From: Rapana venosa
Taxonomy: Eukaryota; Mollusca; Gastropoda; Neogastropoda; Muricidae
Assembly: GCA_028751875.1 (NCBI GenBank)
Contig: CM054158.1
Coordinates: 5,288,828 to 5,352,827, forward strand
DNA: 64,000 bases
Direction: 5' to 3'
Shown: in pieces, positions 45,410-57,360 of the stretch
Numbering within the stretch: position 1 is the stretch's first letter
Layout of the letters: the number at the start of each line of letters is the position of its first letter
Made by a program: the position numbers and the translations under genes
The notes under the pieces: model-generated
The model's input: the letters and a program-made list of their open reading frames with translations, nothing else
The model's database searches: none
What the model was told of the DNA's origin: nothing

Positions 45410-48400
45410 GTGATGAAGCAGCCTGCCCCGCCAACACATAGAGCATCAGCAGACAAGAGGATTGTCTGGGTGAAGGAAAGCTCCAGTGACAACACTTCCA
45501 AGCATGCTGCCTCAGAAATGACCCGGGAAGTACACAGTCTTGCCAGGGATGAACAGATACCAGAGGGACAGCACGTGCCATCTCATGGAGAAGACAATCT
45601 TGATGATGATGATGATGCAGATCAAAATGATCAGGATCTGATTCCCACTCAGATGAGAGAAACTGAGCTACAATAGAACTGTGTAGAACAAGCTAAAAAT
45701 GAAGTGTACCAAGGTGTGGTTACAGAAGGAGCTGACAGTATCACTAGATTAACTGGGGAAAGTGACATGATGGAAGACAACATAATGACTGCTTCAGGTG
45801 ATTCAAATGAAATGCGATGGGAAAACAATGACATCCACAGTGAAAATGCAATGTCTGGAGAGGAAACACGTGAAACAGACATATCTGAGACAATGCATCA
45901 ACATACACAACAGCGCAGAACAAACACGAGTAATGTGAAGCAGAAGAAGACTTATGACTCAGTTACAGAGGACATGACTAGACAGAATATGGCATGTGAA
46001 AGACAACCAAACAGGCAAAACAACAGAAAGACTGGTGACTAGACAGGACATAATGTGACTGGACAAAAGCGGAGCAGGTGTCCAGCAAGAGACCTGCGTC
46101 CAAGAAGTACTGCCCCCAGTACAGGACAGGGTATCCTGACTGGTGGTAGAAATCCCCAAAGATCCCACAGTCAGAGCAGCATCATAGAATCTTTCAGCAA
46201 AGCCATGCCAGGGGAACAAACAAATGTCACTGACAGACCTATGTGTCCTAAAACTTGTGCTGCTGAGCATACAGATACATGCAAATAGGGATTCGGCCAG
46301 GCCACAGCACCAAAGCAAACAGGTGTAAATTTCTGAGAAGAAAAAATGTCACAGGCACTAATGGTCAATCATTGACAGACATGTCAGAAAAACAGGCAAA
46401 GCAGGTTGTACAATCAGTAAATAAGTTACAAATAAAATTTCTTAATTATAATGTTAACGGATTATTACAGAAATTGGAAAATGCTCATTTTGTTGAATAT
46501 CTTCTTTCTTATGATTTTCTTTGTTTGACAGAAACTTTTGTTAGAGATGATTTTGATTCAACTTTGTTTACAGACTACATTACTTTCACATCAAAGGCAA
46601 AGAAACTTTCTTGGCAGGGAAGATACTCTGGAGGGGTCGTAGTAATGGTTAGGAAATTATTTGAAAATTATGTACAGCTAATCCCATTGAATATTGAAAA
46701 TATGGTGGTTTTGAAAATAGATAAAGATTTATTATGTACAGACAAGGATATTATGTTTATTAGTTCTTATGTACCTCCCAGTGATTCTCCTTACTGAAAA
46801 TTGCAGGAGGGTGCCTATGGCATTGAAATGATTGAACAATGTATAATGGATCTGAATGAAATGTATGATGATTTTCATATTTTGTTGAATGGTGATATGA
46901 ATGCAAGAACTGCTTCTGAAAACATGTGTTTCTATGGGGATGGAAATGATTTTGAAGACATTTCTGTAAAAAATGACTGCTTTTCAAGAAAGTCTCAAGA
47001 TAGTCAAACAAACAATTTTGGTGCACAATTGATTGAGCTATACAATAGCTTTGAATGTATTATTCTAAATGGTTTGAATGAACTGAGATTAGATGACAGT
47101 TGTACTTTTATTGCCTCTTTTTGAGCAAGTACAGTAGATTACTTCATAGTTTCTTGTGATTTGTTATTATTCATGAATTGTACATCACTTATTGTTGAAA
47201 GCTTAACAGATTCTGATCACTTACCAGTTATCTTACAAGTAGAAAATAAACAAAATGTTAATGAAGATTTAGGGATAAGAAATTTAAACACAGGTATGAC
47301 ATATGAGAAATTCATTTGGAAAGAAGAAAAAGAAAGTGAGTTTTTGGAGGTGTTGCAAAGCAGTATAATACAAAATAGACTGATAACAGCTGGTCAAATT
47401 CTAGATACAAATATGGAGAGTGCTTTGGATGCTTTTGTGGAGTGTCTGAAAGACTCAAGCCAATGCATGTTTAAGGTACTTTCTGTTAATAAAAAGAGAA
47501 AGTCAGTATGGTTTGATGAGGAATGTTACAGTTCAAAGAAAGAAAGTCGGAAAAAACTGAACATTTTTAGAAAATCGCGTAAAGAAGAAGATAGAATATT
47601 ATATGTAGAAGCAAGGAAAAAGTACAAACATCTGTTGGAGACCAAGAAACAAACGTTTAGGAAACTTCAAACAGACAATCTAGTGAAAGAAATGAATGAT
47701 TCATCTCAGTTTTGGAAACACTTAAGAAACTTGGGATGTGGTGGCAAAGAAAAGATTGATAACAACATTAGCCTAGATGATTGGTACAATCACTTTAAAT
47801 CTCTATACCAAAACAGCAATCAAACTCCAGCAGAGGAAAACAGTATCGATAACAATCTCTCAGAAGAACTAGATCATGACCTAAACCAAACTATTTCTGA
47901 AGGTGAAGTTATTCGAGCCATTTCTAAACTTAAGAGAGGAAAATCGTGTGGCATAGATTATATTTCTGCTGAAATGTTGAAAGCTGGTGGGCGCATTGTT
48001 TATAAATTTTTAACGAAATTATTTAATAAAATTTTTGATCAAGGGAGTTATCCTAAACAGTGGTCTAAAGCCATAATAATTCCAATCTATAAAAAAGGTG
48101 ATCCAGATAATGTTGATAACCATAGAGGTGTATCTTTATTAAGCATAGTTTCTAAGTGCTATACTTCTATACTAAATGCTAGACTATATACCTGGTTAGA
48201 AACAAATAATTTAATCTCTGATAAGCAAGCAGGATTTCGCAAAAAACACTCTACTGTAGATCACATTTTTACTTTGTACGCCTCAGTCCAGAAATGTCTA
48301 AGTAAAAAAGGTAGCCTTTGTAGACTTTAGAAAGGCTTTTGACTCTGTGTGCCATGATAAACTTTTAGAGTGCCTAATTAGCCAGGGTGTTAAAGGAAAA

Positions 48401-49756
48401 TTCTTTGCTTCTCTAGCTGCAATGTACAACTCACTGTTGTTATGTGTACGTTCAAAATCAGTTTACTGAATTGCTTGAATGCCTGATGGGAGTAAGACAA
48501 GGGTGTGTTTTGAGCCCAAATTTATTTTCAATTTTTATAAATCAATTAGCTGATGACATTGAGGAAAGAGGTAAACATGGCGTCCAGATTCTGCCTGGTA
48601 TTGTGGAATTACTTATTTTATTGTTTGCAGACGATGTAGCTCTGCTGTCAATCACTCCCAAAGATCTTCAAAATCAACTAGACATCTTAAATATGTGTTG
48701 TAAAAAAATGAAATTATTTGTAAATAATGATAAGACAAAAAATATGGTATTTAGAAAAGGAGGGTTTCTAGGACGACATAAGATATGGTTTTATGACGGA
48801 AAGAGATTAGAAGTAGTGAATAGTTATTCTTATTTAGGGTTTAATTTCACCACTAAGATGAGTGTTAAAAGGGGTACAGATCATTTAGCTATTAAAGGAA
48901 AGAAAGCTGTTATGCAATTACATAATGTGTTTAACAAATACAAGGAAATGACCTCAAGTGTATTCTTCAAAATTTTCGACATAAAAATACAGCCAGTTCT
49001 GTTATATGCATCTGAGGTATGGGGAATAAATAGACTAGAACACATTGAAAAAGTGCATATGTTAGCCTGTAAACGATTCTTAGGTGTTCCAACAAGGACG
49101 CCTAACAAGATGGTTTATGGAGACCTAGGAAGATTCCCATTGTACATTAATTCTTATGTTGCTTGTATCAGATACTGGCTAAAATTAGTGCAAATGGATA
49201 ACGAGAATTGGACAGATGTGGCAAAAGTTGTTGGGTTACATATGTGAGAGAGATTCTGTGTGAGGCTGGGTGTGGTCTTGTCTGGTTGCAGCAAGGAGTG
49301 GGAAATGATAGAATGTTTTTGAGAGCATTGAAACAAAGACTTGTTGACTGGTTTATTCAGGAATGGAATGGAACTATTAGAGAGCGTGAAAGATACCAGA
49401 TATATAATTCATTTAAAACCGTTTTTGAAAGAGAAAAATATGTTAACGTCATGGACATTTATTGTTTCTGTGTTGCTGTTACCCAGTTAAGATTTGGTGT
49501 ACTTCCAGTCTATGATAGTGAATCTGTCCAGGTTAGAAATTGTTCTTTTTGTGTTAATCAAGTTGAAAATGAACATCATCTCTTGTTTGATTGCAGCCTT
49601 TACACAGACCTTCGAGACAAAATTCTTAAGGAATCATCAAAAGTATCTTTTCATGCACTGCTTAAATCATCAAATGAAAATCACAGGCACAATGTATCCA
49701 GATTTATTTTTCATGCAATCAACAGAAGGAAAACAGCACTTGGCTTACAATGATGT
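45410..49756 (+). pseudogene. LINE ORF2: endonuclease + reverse transcriptase, stops and frameshifts
   Basis: ORF2 nicks the target and primes reverse transcription there. A hydrophilic Asp/Gln/Thr-rich N-terminal linker with two TAG stops (45,674 and 46,040) precedes the endonuclease: NYNVNGL (46,444), the TETF glutamate (46,531), NGDMNAR (46,891), TVDYF (about 47,131) and SDHLP (47,212), so the catalytic set is present. Two in-frame TGA stops break it (46,795 and 47,122). RT blocks: SCGIDYISAEML, HRGVSLLS, KQAGFRKKHS, VAFVDFRKAFDS (48,311), GVRQGCVLSPNLF, and catalytic FADD (48,624-48,635). Frameshifts fall near 48,310, 48,440 and 49,220. The C-terminus has a C-x2-C-x8-H-x4-C motif (NCSFC...HHLLFDC). 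It is not functional as it stands. Confidence 0.85.
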
Positions 49757-49870
49757 GCAGCTGTAACTGGTTCATTGACATTTGGTAAATCATGTCAACT
49801 GATAAAAATTTGAATCTGTCACTATTTTGTATTTTGTATCACCACATCTTTGTTTTGGTTTTTCCCCCCT

Positions 49871-49871
<1 letters not shown>

Positions 49872-49945
<74 letters not shown>
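49872..49945. repeat. (GT)37 microsatellite
   Basis: 74 bp of uninterrupted GT in the 3' UTR or just downstream of the L1-like LINE. Confidence 0.98.
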
Positions 49946-49949
<4 letters not shown>

Positions 49950-50284
49950 ATTAGTTTAAAATTGCATACTTGGTATTTTGTTTGGAAAGGAAAGTAAGAT
50001 TGGTATTCATGATGCAGTTTACTCTAAACTCACCAATTTCCCACACTGCCTCCCCCCCCCCCCCCCCCACCCCTCCCCTCCCTGACCCTCCCCCTTACCC
50101 CACCCAGTCATTTCAACTGAATGCTTTACTTGAAGATTTGGTATTTCTTCTGCATTAATTTTATTGAGTAGATTATGATTAAAGATGATTATGATGGACA
50201 TTGATGATGCTATGTTGTTATTGTTCAGTATAATGGTACTTTAGTTTGTTTGCTAGTGGTTTATCTTATGTTGAAAAATGTCGA
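49946..50284. other. AT-rich spacer with 17-C run
   Basis: A C run at 50,052-50,068. No ORF or element was recognised. It may hold the true 3' end of the preceding LINE. Confidence 0.5.
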
Positions 50285-50427
50285 TTATCCACCAACTTTA
50301 TATATGGGTCCCCGTGGGACTCCCGGGGTATGCTTACAAGTGAGCATTGCAAGAATAGGATCCCTGCCCTCCAACCAGGCATGTCGTAAGAGGCGACTAA
50401 GGTGGAACCCTTCCTCCAGGTTGGGGG

Positions 50428-51390
50428 TTGGGCACAGGGCTAACAACCCTGTCCCGTAAAAAAAAGACCCAGTTACAAAACAGCAACAAAGAATATTATA
50501 CTTTTCCCGGTCGAAGGACCTCCCGGGTCCAGTGGACTCGTATGAATGCTGACAGCCAAAGCCGAGAGGAAGCTACCAGCAGGATAAGGGGAAGACCTGA
50601 ACACACCAAAACCAAGATCAGACTAGGACATTGGAACGTGAGGACGATGTATGAGACGGGCAAGCTGCACAGGTAACATTAGAGATGAGAAGATTCAACC
50701 TCCATGTCCTAGGGGGTAAGCGAGAGTAGATGGACTGGATCTGGGGGGAATGAGAACCACCCCCGGGAGAACCGTCCTTACTCTGGGAGAGATGACGACC
50801 AGCCCCACGAGGGAGTTGCCTTTCATCCTCAAAAAAGGCGTTTGAGCGATGCCTTATGGAGTGGAAGCCCATCAACAGCAGACAAATGAGTGCGAGATAA
50901 AGGGGAAAGACACATCAACTCACCATCATCCAGTGCTACGCACCAACCAAAACAGCAGAAATGAGAGCAAAGATGACTTTTACCACCAGCTGCAGACAGA
51001 GACAGGGGAAAGCCCCACGCCATGCCCTTTATCGTCATCATGGGGGACCTAAATGCCAAGGTCGGAAGTGACAACACCGACTATGAGAGAGTCATGGGAA
51101 AACACGGGGTGGGGAACAGAAATGACAACTGGGGGGAAAAGACTTGTGGAGTTCTGCGCCATGAACAACTTAGTGATAGGGGGACCCTATTCCGCACCGG
51201 GACACCCACAAGCTGACTTGAGCGTCGCCGAATGGGAGAGATATGAACCAGATTGACCATCTGATGATCAATGGTAAGTGGAGACGATCTCTCCTGGATG
51301 TGAGAACCAAGCGAAGTGCGGATGTCGGGAGCGATCATCACCTGGTGACAGCACACATCCAGATGAAACTAAAAGAAGAACACAAGACCA
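50428..51390 (+). pseudogene. RTE endonuclease domain, frameshifted
   Basis: The N-terminal domain of the element's polyprotein, which nicks target DNA. It begins with IRLGHWNVRTMYETGKL (50,614-50,670), the first beta strand with the conserved Asn. A central stretch with several shifts follows. PFIVIMGDLNAKVGSD (about 51,022) supplies the Asp/Asn pair. DHLMINGKWR-type and SDHHLVTAHI (about 51,328) sequences supply the terminal Ser-Asp-His. The key residues are readable but lie in different frames, so the copy is dead. The start is uncertain because the leader frame (from 50,428) is open without a clear initiation context. Confidence 0.75.
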
Positions 51391-52028
51391 ACCACTCAAG
51401 CGCGATTTGATCCCCAGCGATTGAGAGACACCAACTTTAAAGTCTGCATTCGTCAACGATCTGAGGAACAGATTCCACATCCTGCAGAACTGACAGAACA
51501 GAAATGACATAGATACCATGGATGCAGATCTGTAACTGTACACTGAGAGCAGAAAGGACAACATGGGCCCATCAAAAGAAGAAGGACCACACATGACTGG
51601 ATCCAACAAGAGACCCTCAATGCCATCAAAAAAAAGGAGAGAGACCAAGAAGAGACTTCTGCAAGTAAAGTCTCCACGGCTACGAGAGAGGCAGGAAGAG
51701 TTGTACAGAGAGGCACACAGGAAAGTGAAGGGAGACTCGACGCCGTGACAAAGAGAGCCATGGACCAGCTGGCAGCTGAGGCAGAAGGGCGGGGGCCCCA
51801 AGGAGAGCAAGGGAGGGGTCTACAAAATCACCAAGAAAGATGCAAAAATTTAAGGGAGCCTGGGGGACCAATCAGGGACAGACAAGGGAAACTGTTGGCA
51901 ACAGAGAAAGAGCAAGAAGAAAGATGGGCTGAACACTTCCAGGAAGTTCTCAACCGACCACCACCTGACGAGACAGCCGACATCCCAGAGGCTACAAAAG
52001 ACTTGGACATTGACGTCAACCCCCCAAC

Positions 52029-52043
52029 AAAGGAAGAGATAGT
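52029..52043 (+). repeat. Target-site duplication, left copy
   Basis: AAAGGAAGAGATAGT, identical to 52,912-52,926. The two copies bracket the nested insertion and restore the RTE reading (KEEIV) when one copy and the insert are ignored. Confidence 0.85.
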
Positions 52044-52911
52044 ACCAGCCGCCATGGCGCAGTGGTTAGCGCCTTGGGTTACGGACTGGAAGGTCGCGGG
52101 TTCGAATCCCATAAGAGTCATAGGGATTTTTCGGACTCCGGCCGGCTCCTACCCAGAGTGAGTGTGCTGTGGGCTCAGTGGGAAGACTGGGACCACACAG
52201 TCGAGCTTCATCCACTTAACGGATGCGAGTTTGAGAGTGTTGCCAATTACCTGACCAACACTGCAGGTGTCTGTATCTCTCGGGCCCGGTTGACGCCGGG
52301 ATATTTATGATAGTAAGCGTAGAGTACAGCCCTGTCAAAATAGTCTCAAGCATATGCCCCTTCCACAGCCAGCATCATTACGTCATCCTCATTGTCATTG
52401 TCATCATGCAATTAAAAAAATTGCCTCTGATTCGGTGCTCCCAGTTTCTCTGGTCTCATGGTGGCCCCAGATTCGGTTTGCCCCTACACTTTTTGTGCCT
52501 GTGGTTGAGTTTGTGTCAAAGCCTTTGGGGTTGGAGGTTTGCAGGGGACGGTTGTTGGAGGGACGTTTTTGGTGGTTGCTACCTCGGGTGGGCAACTCAC
52601 TCAGTCTGGCTCGCGACTGAGCTAATACTGTCGTTAGTAGGGGGTTTTAGTAGGGGGTGTCCTGCGTATGTTAGCTCAGAACAGGCACCCCCTGAAAAAC
52701 CGCCAAAGTGACCAGCAGCAGTGCAGGGCCCCCCTGGCTGGTGGCCCACGGCGGCCTGATAGTGATTGGCTCCCTGTGGACCTCCGACTCTGAGGATGAG
52801 ACATAACAAACCTAGGTATGGTTGTGGCGGGGAGATTGGATTGAGCGGCGTGGGAACAGCAGGACGGGGGACGTCACAGAAGATGAGGCAGCAAAAAAAA
52901 AAAAAAAAAAA
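52044..52911 (+). mobile_element. 868-bp tRNA-headed, poly-A-tailed retroposon nested in the RTE
   Basis: The head has an A box 'TGGCGCAGTGGTTAGCG' (52,055-52,071) and a B box 'GGTTCGAATCC' (52,099-52,109), so Pol III transcription is likely. A ~300-bp SINE-like body follows to about 52,410, then about 480 bp of different, G/C-balanced sequence containing 'GGCGGCCTGATAGTGATTGG' (52,752) and 'CCGACTCTGAGGATGAGACA' (52,785). It ends in an A run of about 20 (52,893-52,914). No ORF of note. It is unusually long for a SINE, so it may be a composite of a SINE and another non-coding repeat. Confidence 0.8.
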
Positions 52912-52926
52912 AAAGGAAGAGATAGT
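52912..52926 (+). repeat. Target-site duplication, right copy
   Basis: AAAGGAAGAGATAGT. The first A residues merge with the poly-A tail, so the exact junction is ambiguous by a few bases. Confidence 0.85.
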
Positions 52927-54370
52927 GGCTGCCATCAAGACCCTCAAGAATGGCAAGTCACCAGGCCAGGGGCAACCTTGGGGCCGAACTGTTCAAGGCA
53001 GATTCTGAACTAGCAGCTGACATACTGCAACCACTGTTCACAGCTGCATGGAAGAACGAGAAAGTACCTGATGGGCTGGACCAAGGGAGTGATAGTCAAA
53101 ATCCCCAAGAAAGGAACCCTGAGCGACTGCAACAACTGGAGGGGAATCACTCTTTTGTCTGTGCCAAGCAGATACTGGCCAAGGTCATCATCAGAAGAAT
53201 ATCAGACGCTGTGGACGATGCTTTGAGGAAGGAAAAAGCAGGGTTCAGGAAGCAACGAGGATGTATAGACCAGATATTCACCCCTCAGAAACATCATCGA
53301 ACAGTGCACAGAGTGGGAAAGCAACTGTATGTGAACTTTGTGGACTTCGAAAGGGATTTGACAGCATACACAGAGACAGCCTTTGGAGTATCCTTCGACA
53401 CTATGGATCCCATCGAAACTGGTTTCAACTTATCAAAAGCTTCTATGACAATTCAGATGCTCTGTGGGCCATAGCAACACTATATTCGAAGTCAAGACTG
53501 GAGTAAGACAAGGATGTGTGATGTTTAGCAGTTCTCTAATCTGGCCATCGATTGGGTGATGAGGAAGACGACAGAAGACACCCCAAGAGGGGTTCCTGGA
53601 GCCTGTTCTCAACACTAGCGACCTTGACTTTGCGGATGACCTGGCGCTGCTGTCCCACACACACCAACATATCCAGGAGAAGACCAGCAGACTCCAAACA
53701 TTCGGACAGCAAGTGGGGCTTCGTATTAGCACCAAGAAAAAGGAGACAATGTCGCTCAATGTGAACACACCAGCCCCCGTGAAAGGAATGGAACTGACCT
53801 GCGCCAGACAGATAAGTTCACATACCCTTTGGGGAGCATCTCAAACCAGAGGGCGGCACAAAAGAAGACATCCACAACAGATGGGCTAGGCCAGGAATGT
53901 GTTTTTGGGAGATGAACAATATCTCAGTACAGCACCAACACCAACAAGCTGAAGCTATACCAGAGCTGTGTTGTGTCTACGCTCCTATACGGTTCTGAGT
54001 GCTGGAGGATGACGGAAGTGGAAACTTACCAAAAATTCGATCCTTCCACACCATATGCCTGCGAAGAATTTTTCCGGATCTTTTTGGCCAGAGAAGATCT
54101 CCAATGAAGACCTACTACGGAGATGCAGGCAAGAAGACATGGAACCATCTTTACCAGAAGACGGTGGAAGTTGGATTGGGCAATCCTCCGAAGAGGGCCA
54201 CAGTCAATTGCAAGAACAGCATTGCACTGGACCCCAGAAGGAAGGAGAAGAAAGGAAGACCCAAAAGCAACGTGGAGAAGAACTGTAGAAAGTGAGATGA
54301 AGGCCATGCAGCACCCCTTGGGGGATCAGTGACTAGGTTGGCCCAGAATAGGCGGAGTGGAAACGCTTTG
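52927..54370 (+). pseudogene. RTE reverse transcriptase domain, frameshifted
   Basis: Copies element RNA at the nicked site. Blocks in order: AAIKTLKNGKSPG (52,930), LGAELFKAD, WRGITLLS-type (about 53,140, shifted), ILAKVIIRRISDAVDD (53,170), KAGFRKQRGCIDQIF (53,240), NFVDFERDLTA-type motif A (53,335), GVRQGCV-type (53,500), LDFADDLALLSH with catalytic FADD at 53,629-53,640, LLYGSECWRMTE (about 53,980), and RTALHWTPEGRRRKEDPKAT (54,216-54,275) near the C-terminus. The order and spacing fit an RTE polyprotein. At least five frame changes and stops make it inactive. It differs from the 25.6-26.7 kb remnant (GSECWRM versus ACESWTL). Confidence 0.8.
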
Positions 54371-54562
54371 TTGCTGCCCTACACACCGCTGGGTGTAATG
54401 GCTAATGATGATGATTATATATGGGTATATCAGGCAACCCTCAATATGTGTGTATGCTGATATTCCTAGCTACTATGGATGTAGTAAAACTGCATGAATG
54501 TTGCAATAAGCAGATAATCTCACATGGAGAGTTAGAAGTGTTTTGTATACACATTGACTACA

Positions 54563-56312
54563 GTATGTGTGGGAAAATTTATCCCATACTTTCATTTGTC
54601 TTACATAAATATGTGTGAAAATTTATCCCCTGCTTTATTTGTCATAGATAAAGTAGTGTGAAATTTATCCCATGCTACAATTTTCCACTGCTACAGTGTG
54701 GGTGAAATTTATCCCCTGCTACCATTTTCCACTGCTACAGCGTGGGTGAAAAATTTATCCTATGCTACCATTTTACATGCTATAGTATGTGTGAAATTTA
54801 TCTTATGTTTTCATTTTTCATTGCTAAAATATGTGTGAAATTTATCCCATGCTTTCATTTGTCTTACATAAAGTATGTGTGAAATATATCCCATGCTTTC
54901 AATTGTCATAGATAAAGTATGTGTGAAATTTATCCCATGCTACCATTTTCCACTGCTACAGTGTGGGTGAAATTTTTTCCCATGCTACCCCCTTTTCACT
55001 GCTACAGTGTGGGTTTAAATTTATCCCATGTTACATTTTCCACTGCTACAGTGTGGGTGGAAAAATTTAAACCTATGCTACCATTTTACATGCTTTTAGT
55101 ATGCGTGAAATTTATCTTTTTGTTTTCATTTTTCATTGCTATAATATGTGTGAAATTTATCCCATTCTTTCATTTGTCTTACATAAAGTATGTGTGAAAT
55201 TTATCCCATGCTTTCATTTGTCATAGATAAAGTATGTGTGAAATTTATCCCAAGCTACAATTTCCACTGCTACAGTGTGGGTGAAATTTTCCCATGTTAC
55301 AATTTCCACTGCTACAGTTTTGGGTGAAATTTATCCTATGCTACCATTTTACTGCTATTGTATGTGTGAAATTTATCTTATGTTTTCATTTTTCATTGCT
55401 ATAATATGTGTGAAATTTATCCCATGCTTTCATTTGTTTTTACATAAAGTATGTGTGAAATTTATCCCATGCTTTCATTTGTCATAGATAAAGTATGTGT
55501 GAAATTTATCCCATGCTACATTTTCCACTGCTACAGTGTGGGTGAAATTTATCCCATGCTACCATTTCCCCTCTCTTGTAATTTATGTTCAATTTCCATG
55601 CTAATGTGGTAATTTTCCCCATGCTTTCATTTTCATGATGTATGTGTGAAATTTATTTTTTGTTTTCATTTTTTATTGCTATAGTATGTGTGAAATGTAT
55701 CCCATGCTTTCATTTGTCTAGATAAAGATGGTGAAATTTATCCTGCTTCATGTCTTGTATAGTATGTGTGAAATTTATCCCATGCTTTCATCTATCATGT
55801 TCAGTTGTGTGAAATTTTTCCAATGTTTCATTTTTCATTGCTATAGTATGTGTGAAATTATCCCACTTTCATTTGTCATAGTCAGAAATGTGTGAATTTT
55901 TCCATGCTTTCATTGTCATTGTATAAGTATGTGTGAAATTTTATCCCATGCTTTCATTTTCTTTGTAAGTTGTGTGAAATTTATCCAACTTTCATTTTTC
56001 ATGTTAAGTAGTGTTGAAATTTTATCTAACTTTCATTTGTCATGGGTTACAGTATGTGTGAAAATTTTTCCCATGCTTTCATTTTTCTTGTTAAATGTGT
56101 GGAAAATGATCCCATGCTTTCATTTTTCATTGCTAAAATATGTGTGAAAATGATCCCAATGCTTTCTTTTTTCCCATTGCTATAGTATGGTGAAAAGGGA
56201 TCCCATGCTTTCATTTTTCATTGCTATAATATGTGTGAAAATGATCCATGCTTTCATTTTTCATTGCTATATTATGTGTGAAGTTTATCCTATGCTTCCA
56301 TTTTTCATTACA
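54563..56312 (+). repeat. 44-bp satellite array with higher-order repeat, about 40 monomers
   Basis: The monomer core is GTGTGAAATTTATCCCATGC followed by TTTCATTT or TACCATTT and a type-specific end. Period 44 is measured at 54,917 to 54,961 and 55,449 to 55,493. Types by ending: D (CTTACATAAA), E (CATAGATAAA), B (CCACTGCTACA with GTGTGGG start), B' (TTACATGCTATA-like), C (TTCATTGCTATA). They repeat in the order D-E-B-B-(B)-B'-C, with D monomers at 54,563, 54,829, 55,144 and 55,404 (spacing 266, 315, 260). After about 55,560 the order breaks down and monomers decay. Phe/Met/Leu-rich frames are satellite translations. Confidence 0.95.
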
Positions 56313-56321
56313 CTCACACCC

Positions 56322-57012
<691 letters not shown>

Positions 57013-57360
57013 ATGGCAGGGAAAAAAATCAGGGTACATAGTTTCTGCCAGTGCTGGGGTAGTATATGGAAACGCTATGATAGTGACTGTTGTCTTCCTG
57101 TAATGTTTTCTGCTGATTTGCGTTGGGGTGATATAGAGCCCAACCCTGGCCCTACATTTTGGGGGGGTATAAAGGGAAATCGTCTCCAACCTTCGGGGCC
57201 CGGGTTTGGGGTGAGGGGGGGGGGGGGGGGGGGGGGGGTCAAAGGAATCCATTTATGCCATGCATGCTTTGATAGAAATACCACCATTGTGGTGTATGGA
57301 CCCCTGGTCACAGGGGAGCCAAATAAAACCAGTCATATGGAGTTTTCATCCAGGTGAGCA
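57013..57360 (+). pseudogene. LINE ORF2 5' fragment with 2A-like motif
   Basis: The 114-codon frame contains GDIEPNPGP at 57,127-57,153, matching the 2A consensus D-x-E-x-N-P-G-P at which a ribosome skips the Gly-Pro bond. 2A-like sequences are established near the N-terminus of some CR1-type LINEs in echinoderms, lancelets and molluscs. Downstream, after a 24-G run (57,215-57,238), GVKGIHLCHA resembles the first strand of the LINE endonuclease (G.KICH.N). Sequence past about 57,300 is not recognisable, so the element is truncated or noisy. A chance match in a host gene is possible but less likely. Confidence 0.6.

Larger units (their letters stand above)
44266..49950 (+). mobile_element. L1-like non-LTR retrotransposon (LINE), nearly full length, inactive
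   Basis: A two-ORF LINE: ORF1 with coiled coil and RNA-binding region (44,266-45,408), a hydrophilic linker (45,410-46,290), apurinic-type endonuclease (46,430-47,240), reverse transcriptase (47,800-48,900) and a C-terminal CCHC (49,530-49,600). It is followed by a short 3' UTR and a (GT)37 tract at 49,872-49,945. It lies in clean sequence, so stops and frameshifts are probably real mutations. It is the best-preserved element in the window. ORF1 type points to the L1/Tx1 side of LINEs; clade not certain. Confidence 0.85.
50285..54420 (+). mobile_element. RTE-type LINE, interrupted by a nested insertion
   Basis: The 5' leader carries 'CAGGCATGTCGTAAGAGGCG' (50,378), which I associate with RTE-like elements of invertebrates (from memory). 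Endonuclease and RT domains follow. The 3' end has a short ATGATGATGATTATAT-like tail (54,404-54,421), typical of RTE elements ending in short tandem trinucleotides. An 868-bp element sits inside at 52,044-52,911. Frames are broken in many places. Confidence 0.8.

Noticed and set aside
52053..52115. Stand-alone tRNA gene
   Set aside because: A and B boxes are present, but no paired acceptor stem closes after the B box, and the sequence continues as a long retroposon with target duplication.
54563..56312. CRISPR-like regularity of the 44-bp array
   Set aside because: Monomers are contiguous with no unique spacers, and the context is eukaryotic. It is a satellite.
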